64,000 nucleotides of DNA from Rivularia sp963920925 (lineage in GTDB: Bacteria > Cyanobacteriota > Cyanobacteriia > Cyanobacteriales > Nostocaceae): positions 62,001 to 126,000 of the forward strand of contig NZ_CAWUDI010000008.1 of NCBI RefSeq assembly GCF_963920925.1, given 5' to 3'. Shown in pieces: positions 53,307 through 60,819 of this stretch (its first letter is position 1; every line of letters starts with the position of its first letter). A model generated the notes under the pieces. That model had not been told where the DNA came from and searched no databases. It worked only from the letters and a program-made list of their open reading frames with translations. The translations under genes were made by a program, and so were the position numbers.

Positions 53307-56300
53307 ATGAATAAAGCAATAGACCCAGAACTTCAGCAGAAGATTATACAATGGAAGAAGGATCTTGCTGAACTTGGAAAGCGTAATCGCCTATTGCACT
53401 TTCAGAAAGATAAAAAATCTACTACTGAAATTCCCATACCAGCAGCGAAGATATTTGAGAAATTAGTACTTGAAGAACAACCAATTTCTCTGAATGATTT
53501 ACTAGATGATGATATAGATAATCGTAAAATAAATAATAATTTAACAAAGCTTCATAAGGATGCGAGGGACATCTTTGAACAGAAGGGTGTAAACGTTTTA
53601 TTTCTTGCACTTGGCACTCTCAAATGGAATTCCAAGGAAAAACCACGAGAGGATATAATTTCTCCTATCATACTTATACCAGTTGAATTAGATAAGCCTC
53701 CAAGGAAAAGAGAATATAGTATTTTATCAACAGATGAATCAATTTTTATAAATCCAGCTTTAGCATTGAAATTAAATAATGACTATGGAATCATATTGAA
53801 TGAGGAAATTAATACAGATGAGGATTTAGATTATCAAAAGCTTTTAGATAGAGTTAGCCAAAATAAAGATATTAGTAAACGCATAAATAATAGCAATTGG
53901 GAAATTGAAGAGACTACATATCTTGGCTTGTTTGAAAGAAAAAAAGTTTCGATGATAAAAGACTTAGAATATCTTCAGCAAGAAGTAGATGGTAGTATAA
54001 ATAATCCAATTTTATTGGGATTAGCAAATAATAGAAAACTATATGAATCAAGTACTCCTGAGATAATTCCAGTAGAAAATTTAGATGACTGTATACTTCC
54101 TAGCTCAGTATTACAAGTTCTTGAAGCTGATTCTAGCCAACAACAAGTTATTGAAGCTGCAATATCAGGAATGAGCTTTATAGTACAGGGTCCTCCAGGT
54201 ACAGGTAAAAGTCAAACTATAGTCAATTTAATTGCAGAATTAATTGGTCAAAATAAGAAAGTTCTTGTTGTTGCAGAAAAGCCAGTTGCACTACAAGTAG
54301 TTTTTGATCGGCTGAACAAATCTGGTTTAGAAGAAGCTATTATCAATTTTTCTAATCAAGATATAGGTAAAAAGAAAAATTTCGCAAAATATCTGAAAAA
54401 CTATAGAAAAGATAGCGAACATACCTATGAAGAGTTTGATTTGAATTATATATTTTACGAATTAACAAATAGCAGGCAAATATTAAATCAGCATTCTAAA
54501 ATTTTACATAAAAAATGGCGTCCTATAGAAAAATCTACGTTTGAGCTTTATGGTGAACTTCTAAAACTTCAAAGAGAATGTAACTATGAAATTAGATTTA
54601 CTTTTCGTAATATCAATAAATGGTCTTATATTCAGTTAGCTAGAGCTAAAAATTTAATAGATAAGCTTATTGAATTTCATCCTTTTATAAAATGTCAACA
54701 GAAGACTGTATGGCAACAAAGTAACCTAACAGCCTTAAACTCCCAAAAACGCGAACAAATATATGAAGGTATTGAGAAATTATCTCAGCATATTAAATGG
54801 GTCAGAGAAACTGGTAATGAATTAGCTATATTAGTTAGTCAACAAACGCCTCAAACATTAGAAGAATTAGAAAATATCGTTAATGCTGGACATCACATAG
54901 CAAATTTCCCTTTAGACAAACGTCGTGTTCGAGAACAAGGTGAGTTTGAAAATGTTTTTGTGCAAGCAACTGGATTTATTAATATTCCTAAAGTTCCGAA
55001 GTTTTGGATGTCAAACACTAATATAAAACTTTTATGGCGATTATTATCTGAATTAGAGAATGACTGTAATTTGGAGCAAGAGTATTCTAATGATTTAGTT
55101 AGTGAATATGAAAGTTCATTTTTTAGCCAGAATTTGCATAAAATACTATCAATATGCAGAGGGTGGGGTATTTTTCGTTGGTTTAGTTCCAAATATTGGA
55201 AAGATAAACACAAAATATTAAAAGATAGAAAATCAAAAAGATATTGTTCTGATAAACGTCTAATAAAAGATGTAGAAAAAGCGGTCAAACTTCATAACAT
55301 TAAGTCAAATTTAGCAGATAATAACTACCAACCTCGGCTAGCTTTTGAGACTTTCTTCATCAGAGATAAACCAGATTTATTTAGTATAAAACTAGCGCTT
55401 ATATGGTTTGATGAATTACTAAAATATAAACTTAGCAAAAAAAGCATATCGGAACTAATTTATTCAGAAAATAGTAGACGTGAGTTGGTAAATGCTTTAG
55501 ACAAATTAAATTGGCAAAAAAATTTTAAAGAAATTAATAACGAATTTAATATATTAAAAGATTATTTTGATTATCCAGAAAAGATAATTAATGGCTCTAA
55601 TCGCTATTTTCAGAATATCCCTATAAATGAAATAGAGCGCTTTCTTGAAAAAGCTGCTAACGAGTTAGATATATTTAGAAAATGGTTAGATTATCAGGAA
55701 AATATCAAACAACTTAAGGGAATGGGATTGGAATCTTTCCTTGATAAAATTAAGGAATGCGATGCTTCTCCTAATGTTTGGTCTACTGTTTTTGAAAAAA
55801 GCTTTTATTACTATTGGCTGCAATATATTTACGATAACAGTACTGAACTAAGATGCTTTAACTTTAAAATTCATGAAGATACGATCACAAAATTTTCTCA
55901 GCAAGATGAGAAGCGATATGAATTTGCAAGAGTAAGGCTGCAAAAGCTGTATGCTGAACAGCGTGACAATTGGTTTCAAGAAAAAGATGTAAAACCAACA
56001 ATTTCATATTTTGAGCAAGAAACTCAAAAACAAAGAAAGCATGATGAAATAAGACAGTTTATTCACAAAGCTTGTGATTTAGTTTTGGCACTCAAACCAT
56101 GCTGGTTGATGAGTCCTTTAATGGTAAGTGAGTATATTCCTCCAGAGTTAATTCCTTTTGATGTTGTGATATTTGACGAAGCATCTCAAATTCGTACAGA
56201 AGATGCTATTTCATCTATCATGCGAGCAAAACAGGTAATAGTTGTTGGTGATACGCAACAAATGCCTCCATCTTCATTTTTTTCTGGTATCAGTTCTGAA

Positions 56301-57380
56301 GATGATGATGATGAGAATCAGGATGAAGCGGCTTATGAAAGTTTTTTAGCTGAATGCGGAAAATTTATGCAGGAATTCACTTTAAAATGGCACTATCGTA
56401 GCCAAGATGAAAGCTTAATAGATTTTTCTAATAAGAGGTTTTACGAATCAAAGCTTGTTACCTTTCCAAGTCCCGTAAAAGATAAAAATCGAGGAGTTTT
56501 CTTTCATCACGTTCGGGACGGAGTATACGAGCGTGGTGGAAAGGGTCATAATATAAGGGAAACTGAGGAAGTAGCACAACTTGCTTTAGATCATGTTCGG
56601 CAGAATATGAATCTTAGTCTTGGTATAATTGCATTTAGCAAAAAACAAGCAAGTGCTATCCAAAAAAAAATTGAAGAACTAAGTCAAAATAATGATGAAC
56701 TGGCAGAGTTTTCTCAGGATGACTCAGATAAAATTTTCGTAAGAAACTTAGAAAATGTACAAGGTGACGAAGCAGATGTCATTATTCTTAGCTTTGGATA
56801 TGGGAGAGATAAAGAAGGAAAATTTGAAAGAAAATTTGGTCCGATTAATTATCCAGGAGGAGAAAGGCGGCTGAATGTAGCAATAACTCGTGCAAAGCAT
56901 AAACTCATATTAGTGGCATCAATTACACCTGATATGTTGTCTGGAGTTTACAGTCAGGGTGTAATTTGTTTTAAAGAGTATTTCGAGTATATTCAGCGGG
57001 TTGAAAGAGAAAGAATTGAAGAAACAAATTCTAGAATTTATAATTCTAATTCACTTTTAATAGAAGATATTGCATACGCTCTTCAAAAAGAAGGATACGA
57101 AGTAGAAACATCTTTAGGTGCTTCCAATTATCCGATTGATTTAGCAGTTAAGAATAAACAGCAAGCCAATGAATTTTTATTAGGTATTGAGTGTGATGGA
57201 TTGACTTATAACAAATATCCAACAGCACGCGATCGCGACCGTTTGCGAAGAATAGTTTTAGAGAAAATGAATTGGCAGATTCATAGAATTTGGTCAAAGC
57301 ATTGGTATCACAATAGACAAGTACAAATCAATTTGCTTCTCGAACTGCTAAAACAGCTAGAAGTTCAGAAAGAAATATAG
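53307..57380 (+). CDS. DUF4011-type SF1 helicase with C-terminal restriction-endonuclease-like domain
   Basis: 1357 residues. N-terminal DUF4011-like region (about 8-60, IIQWKKDLAELGKRNRLLHF), Walker A GPPGTGKSQT (about 295-304), about 640 residues of helical insert, Walker B VVIFDEASQI (about 950), motif III GDTQQMPP, YRSQDESLI, ENVQGDEADVIIL (about 1150) and motif VI RLNVAITRAKH. This fits COG1112/Dna2-type SF1 helicases. At the end, YPIDLAV and FLLGIECDG (about 1276-1298) match the REase/Vsr-like MTES_1575 nuclease. First gene of a three-gene unit, 52 bases before the next. Such proteins recur in defence loci; a role here is inference. Confidence 0.9.
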   Translation: MNKAIDPELQQKIIQWKKDLAELGKRNRLLHFQKDKKSTTEIPIPAAKIFEKLVLEEQPISLNDLLDDDIDNRKINNNLTKLHKDARDIFEQKGVNVLFLALGTLKWNSKEKPREDIISPIILIPVELDKPPRKREYSILSTDESIFINPALALKLNNDYGIILNEEINTDEDLDYQKLLDRVSQNKDISKRINNSNWEIEETTYLGLFERKKVSMIKDLEYLQQEVDGSINNPILLGLANNRKLYESSTPEIIPVENLDDCILPSSVLQVLEADSSQQQVIEAAISGMSFIVQGPPGTGKSQTIVNLIAELIGQNKKVLVVAEKPVALQVVFDRLNKSGLEEAIINFSNQDIGKKKNFAKYLKNYRKDSEHTYEEFDLNYIFYELTNSRQILNQHSKILHKKWRPIEKSTFELYGELLKLQRECNYEIRFTFRNINKWSYIQLARAKNLIDKLIEFHPFIKCQQKTVWQQSNLTALNSQKREQIYEGIEKLSQHIKWVRETGNELAILVSQQTPQTLEELENIVNAGHHIANFPLDKRRVREQGEFENVFVQATGFINIPKVPKFWMSNTNIKLLWRLLSELENDCNLEQEYSNDLVSEYESSFFSQNLHKILSICRGWGIFRWFSSKYWKDKHKILKDRKSKRYCSDKRLIKDVEKAVKLHNIKSNLADNNYQPRLAFETFFIRDKPDLFSIKLALIWFDELLKYKLSKKSISELIYSENSRRELVNALDKLNWQKNFKEINNEFNILKDYFDYPEKIINGSNRYFQNIPINEIERFLEKAANELDIFRKWLDYQENIKQLKGMGLESFLDKIKECDASPNVWSTVFEKSFYYYWLQYIYDNSTELRCFNFKIHEDTITKFSQQDEKRYEFARVRLQKLYAEQRDNWFQEKDVKPTISYFEQETQKQRKHDEIRQFIHKACDLVLALKPCWLMSPLMVSEYIPPELIPFDVVIFDEASQIRTEDAISSIMRAKQVIVVGDTQQMPPSSFFSGISSEDDDDENQDEAAYESFLAECGKFMQEFTLKWHYRSQDESLIDFSNKRFYESKLVTFPSPVKDKNRGVFFHHVRDGVYERGGKGHNIRETEEVAQLALDHVRQNMNLSLGIIAFSKKQASAIQKKIEELSQNNDELAEFSQDDSDKIFVRNLENVQGDEADVIILSFGYGRDKEGKFERKFGPINYPGGERRLNVAITRAKHKLILVASITPDMLSGVYSQGVICFKEYFEYIQRVERERIEETNSRIYNSNSLLIEDIAYALQKEGYEVETSLGASNYPIDLAVKNKQQANEFLLGIECDGLTYNKYPTARDRDRLRRIVLEKMNWQIHRIWSKHWYHNRQVQINLLLELLKQLEVQKEI

Positions 57381-57432
57381 TTCCCTATGTAGTTGTCCAC
57401 AATATTGTTAGCAATAGATTTTTAGACAATTC

Positions 57433-59490
57433 ATGAAACCTGAAAAAATCGAAGAACTTCTAGTCAAGGTTGAACAAATACAATCAATTATGATTGATAT
57501 TGCCACTTGTCAATCAAATATTTGGGATGAAGAAGAAATCTATCAAGATATTTATCAAGAAATCAACTTAACGATTGAATTTCTTAATGAAGACAATTTT
57601 GATATAATAAATCTCAATAAATTCGAGACTCTTAAGAAGTGGTATGATTTTTACTCTGACAATAATTTAAATACACAAGCACGTCTAAAATATGTTTATG
57701 AACTGTACTCTAATGTTATTAATCAAGTAGAAAATTACTTGTATACTAATTTTGATAGATCCAAAGGAAAAAACAATTTAGATGAATTTAATATTTCTCA
57801 AGTTGAAACATTATTGAAAAAGCTTGAGGGTATTAAAAGCATCATGATTGATGTTGCCACAGGAAAATCTAAACGAGAAGATGATGAAGAAATTTATATA
57901 AAAGTTTGGAAAGACATCGCATTACAAATAAGACAATTAGGAATAATTGGTGTACCTATTACGAATCCAAACAATTTTAGAACATTATCACATTGGAAAG
58001 CTTATTACTCATGCGAACTTGAAAAATATCAGCACAGACGAGAATATGTAAGTAATCTTTACTCAAGTCTTATTAGTTCAATTAAAAAAGCAACAAAAAG
58101 ATATGATGCTACTGATGCTTCACTTGAAGATTTTATAGATTATCTAAAGCATTATCTAACTGAAGCATCTTATAATCAATCCTTTCCCCCTATTTCTAAT
58201 ATTAGAGAGGAAGTACCCGAAACCTTTACTCCTCAGAACATTACAGCTAGTTCACCTCAAGGGAAAATTAAAGAATTAGAACCTATTACTAATGACCATT
58301 CAATAGAATCAAAGGTAATTTCTTCGATCATGGCAACAAGTCATTTTCCGCAAAGTGAATTTTCCGAGAATAAAACTGATGTTGTCATTCTCACAGCTTT
58401 ACCAAAGGAGCGAGATGCTATTCTAAAGTATCTGGAATCACCTCAAATTGTAGAATATTCTGGTCGAACTTTTCATAAAGCTTTTATCAGGACAAGTAAA
58501 TCAGAAACTGTTTATCAAGCCGCAATTTTGTGTTTATCTTCAATGGGTAATTCCCAAGCTGCGATCACAACTCAAAGAGCAATAAATGAATTTAATCCAT
58601 CTCAGATAATCCTGGCTGGAATTGCAGGAGGAGTTCCTAAAGAGAATAGTAGATATTTAGGTGACATTATTGTAGGGGAACAGATTGTTGATTATGCGTT
58701 AAATAAGCGAGTTCAAGCAGAGCAAGGTAATTCACAAAATCAACCAAGATATCAAGTATATCGTCCTGCAAGAGTTTTGCTGGAAGCAGCAAAGAACCTA
58801 CCTTTACAAAACTGGGCTTTCTGTGTGAAAGCTCAACGACCTGATGGTACAACTCGAAGAGTTAATCCTGCCGTACATTTCGGTGTTATTGCATCTGGTA
58901 ACACTGTTATTGCCGATCAAGATTTAAGAGATGAGTTACAAAGTGATTGGTCACAACTTGTTGGAATAGAAATGGAAGGAGCAGGTGCTGCACTTGCTGC
59001 TTATGAAAGTGATTTTATGCCCGGAATTTTTCTTGTCAAAGGAATGTGTGACTGGGCTGACGGTTCCAAAAATGATGATTGGCAAGAATACGCAGCCGAA
59101 ACAGCAGCATCGTTTGTGGTAGGGCTATTGAAATCAGCGCCTTTTGAAAGTAAGTTAGTACTGGATACTTTAAACACTCAAAAATCTTCTATTAGCAACA
59201 CATTGATACCAGAGCCTTCAAATAAGGAAGAGGGTACTAAAGTTACTAAAACCATTAGAAAAAGTTTTTCTAGATCCGTTAAAAGGATTATTTGTCAGAA
59301 ACTTGTTTATGACTGGCAAGATTTAGCAGACGAGTTAGATATCCCACCACATATACTTGCGACTTTTGACCAAGGAAGAAAACCACAAGGTATCTGGGAA
59401 TGGTTAGAACAAAGAAGTAGGCTTCACGAATTAGAAGATGCATTGATTGCAATAGAACGTGAAGATTTAGCAGAAGAACTAAATAAATAA
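57433..59490 (+). CDS. Nucleoside-phosphorylase-domain protein with tandem N-terminal and death-like C-terminal domains
   Basis: 685 residues. Two tandem copies of a helical domain (about 4-100 and 117-220): paired motifs QSIMIDIATCQS / KSIMIDVATGKS, DEEEIYQDIYQEI / DDEEIYIKVWKDI, KKWYDFYSD / SHWKAYYSC and LKYVYELYSNVI / REYVSNLYSSLI. A phosphorylase/MTAN-like domain (about 315-580) has VVILTALPKERDA, GIAGGVPKEN, GIEMEGAGAA with the base-site Glu, and KGMCDWADG with the catalytic Asp. The end (about 612-685) resembles an effector-associated or death-like helical domain (WQDLADELDIPP). Such architectures are reported in bacterial immunity; nucleotide depletion as effector is inference. Confidence 0.82.
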   Translation: MKPEKIEELLVKVEQIQSIMIDIATCQSNIWDEEEIYQDIYQEINLTIEFLNEDNFDIINLNKFETLKKWYDFYSDNNLNTQARLKYVYELYSNVINQVENYLYTNFDRSKGKNNLDEFNISQVETLLKKLEGIKSIMIDVATGKSKREDDEEIYIKVWKDIALQIRQLGIIGVPITNPNNFRTLSHWKAYYSCELEKYQHRREYVSNLYSSLISSIKKATKRYDATDASLEDFIDYLKHYLTEASYNQSFPPISNIREEVPETFTPQNITASSPQGKIKELEPITNDHSIESKVISSIMATSHFPQSEFSENKTDVVILTALPKERDAILKYLESPQIVEYSGRTFHKAFIRTSKSETVYQAAILCLSSMGNSQAAITTQRAINEFNPSQIILAGIAGGVPKENSRYLGDIIVGEQIVDYALNKRVQAEQGNSQNQPRYQVYRPARVLLEAAKNLPLQNWAFCVKAQRPDGTTRRVNPAVHFGVIASGNTVIADQDLRDELQSDWSQLVGIEMEGAGAALAAYESDFMPGIFLVKGMCDWADGSKNDDWQEYAAETAASFVVGLLKSAPFESKLVLDTLNTQKSSISNTLIPEPSNKEEGTKVTKTIRKSFSRSVKRIICQKLVYDWQDLADELDIPPHILATFDQGRKPQGIWEWLEQRSRLHELEDALIAIEREDLAEELNK

Positions 59491-59526
59491 ATACAATAAC
59501 TATCCAGAGTCGTGTAGGGAAGTATC

Positions 59527-60081
59527 ATGACTGAAAAACAAAATCGAATCCTCGATATTTATCTTCTTGAATATGAGAAGCTAAAGGAAGAACAAGCACA
59601 GCGAATTGGTTTTCGCGACAACATGATTTACGTGACACTAGGGGTATTTGGTGGTGTTCTGTCTTTCGCTGTTTCCAACAAAATTAGTTACTATGCTCTC
59701 TTAGTCATACCTTTTGTTTGTCTCATACTTGGTTGGACATATCTCGTTAACGACGATAAAATTTCGGCAATTGGCAGATATATTCGTTTAATATTAGTAG
59801 AAAAAGTTAAGCAAGAAACTCTTCATGATGAAATTGAGTCAATTTTTGGCTGGGAAATTGTACACAGAAGCGACAAACGTCGAAGACGACGTAAGATAGA
59901 GCAATTAATTATTGATGAGATAACTTTTGTATTTTCAGGAATATCCGGCTTAGTTGCTTTCTGGATTTTAGTGCAACAACATCACTGGGCTATTATTTCT
60001 CTGTGTATTGTAGAAATGCTGCTTTTGATAATTTTAGGAATAGAAATTTTTATATATGCCGATTTAGCAAAAGGTAGATAG
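59527..60081 (+). CDS. Four-helix membrane protein of unknown function
   Basis: 184 residues. Hydrophobic helices at about 32-48, 53-72 and, after a charged loop with RRRRRK (about 115-122), 135-150 and 155-178. The N-terminal about 30 residues (DIYLLEYEKLKEEQAQRI) are a predicted coiled coil. It starts 37 bases after the phosphorylase gene, so it belongs to the same unit. In conflict systems a small multi-helix protein may be the membrane effector. Cyanobacterial membrane modules linked to TRADD-N domains have this sort of shape, but I cannot assign it to them. Confidence 0.7.
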   Translation: MTEKQNRILDIYLLEYEKLKEEQAQRIGFRDNMIYVTLGVFGGVLSFAVSNKISYYALLVIPFVCLILGWTYLVNDDKISAIGRYIRLILVEKVKQETLHDEIESIFGWEIVHRSDKRRRRRKIEQLIIDEITFVFSGISGLVAFWILVQQHHWAIISLCIVEMLLLIILGIEIFIYADLAKGR

Positions 60082-60114
60082 TCATCAGTATAAATAGCTA
60101 TCGCCAATTCTAGC

Positions 60115-60370
60115 TTATACAGCACAACTTCAAGGTGATATTCCCGTTATCGTTATGGAATTTATCTCCGATACTGAAGATGGGGAATATCCAATTAAAC
60201 CTACTTATCATCACGGAAAGTAGTTCTTTTACGAGCAAAGCAAGTTTTAAAAGTTCCTAACGATATAATTTTGAACCAGATAGCGATGAAATAGAAGTTG
60301 ATTAATTGGATGATTCAAAACGATATCATTTACAAAAAGCTGATACTAATAATCGTTTTTGGATTGCTCT
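60115..60370 (+). pseudogene. Decayed Uma2-family gene fragment
   Basis: Translating it, LQGDIPVIVMEFISDTEDGE then YPIKPTYHHGK, a stop, FFYEQ, then after a frameshift FEPDSDEIEVD-like and, after another stop, LDDSKRYHLQKAD-NNRFWIA. This order matches the middle of Uma2 (DUF820) proteins. At least two internal stops and a shift occur, so it is dead. It ends exactly at the start of the purQ copy. Confidence 0.8.
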
Positions 60371-60716
60371 TATCTGTGACAGAATCCCGCTAAAGGTTGA
60401 GCGTAACGATTTACCCTGGACGCAAGGTTATCAAAGTTGCCAACAAATAACTTTACCTGTCGCTCATGGTGAAGGGAAATTTTATGCTGATGAGAAAACT
60501 TTAAGAGAGTTGGAAGACAATAATCAAGTTGTATTTCGCTACGAAGGTGAAAATCCTAACGGTTCGTTAAGAGATATTGCAGGTATTTGCAATCGTGACG
60601 GTAATGTGTTGGGAATGATGCCGCATCCTGAGAGAGCCTCTGATGCGATGTTGGGTAATACTGATGGATTAAAGTTGTTTCAAGGATTGTTGGAAAAGGT
60701 TTTAACAGCAGTTTAA
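60371..60716 (+). pseudogene. purQ: Second copy of the purQ 3' half (truncated purQ)
   Basis: 115 codons identical to the C-terminal half of PurQ except one residue (LTAV for LTTV at the end; the Cys/Asp context is unchanged). It lacks the N-terminal glutaminase half with the catalytic Cys, so it is not a functional PurQ. It runs in frame with the end of the Uma2 fragment, giving an open frame of 136 codons from 60306, and ends in TAA instead of TAG. A hairpin follows (60737-60757). See the left copy at 52754-53099. Confidence 0.93.
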
Positions 60717-60736
60717 ATTTACAACTAAAATTAGGT

Positions 60737-60757
60737 AGACGTTGCATTGCAGCGTCT
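60737..60757 (+). terminator. Hairpin after the purQ copy
   Basis: Nine-pair stem agacgttgc / gcagcgtct with a 3-base loop, then ttta. It is in the same place after the stop as the hairpin at 53118-53142 but its sequence has diverged. Confidence 0.55.
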
Positions 60758-60819
60758 TTAGATTACTATAAAAGAAGCTAGAAACTTTTACAGACTCCTC
60801 GAATAATAACGTATTTTTC

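Noticed and set aside
53100..60370. Phage or classical integrative element
   Set aside because: No integrase, capsid, relaxase or replication gene is visible in the block; only the flanking purQ repeat suggests integration.
60306..60716. Open frame annotated naively as a second PurQ
   Set aside because: It has only the C-terminal half, without the nucleophile Cys, and its N-terminus is a Uma2 remnant; it is a junction product.
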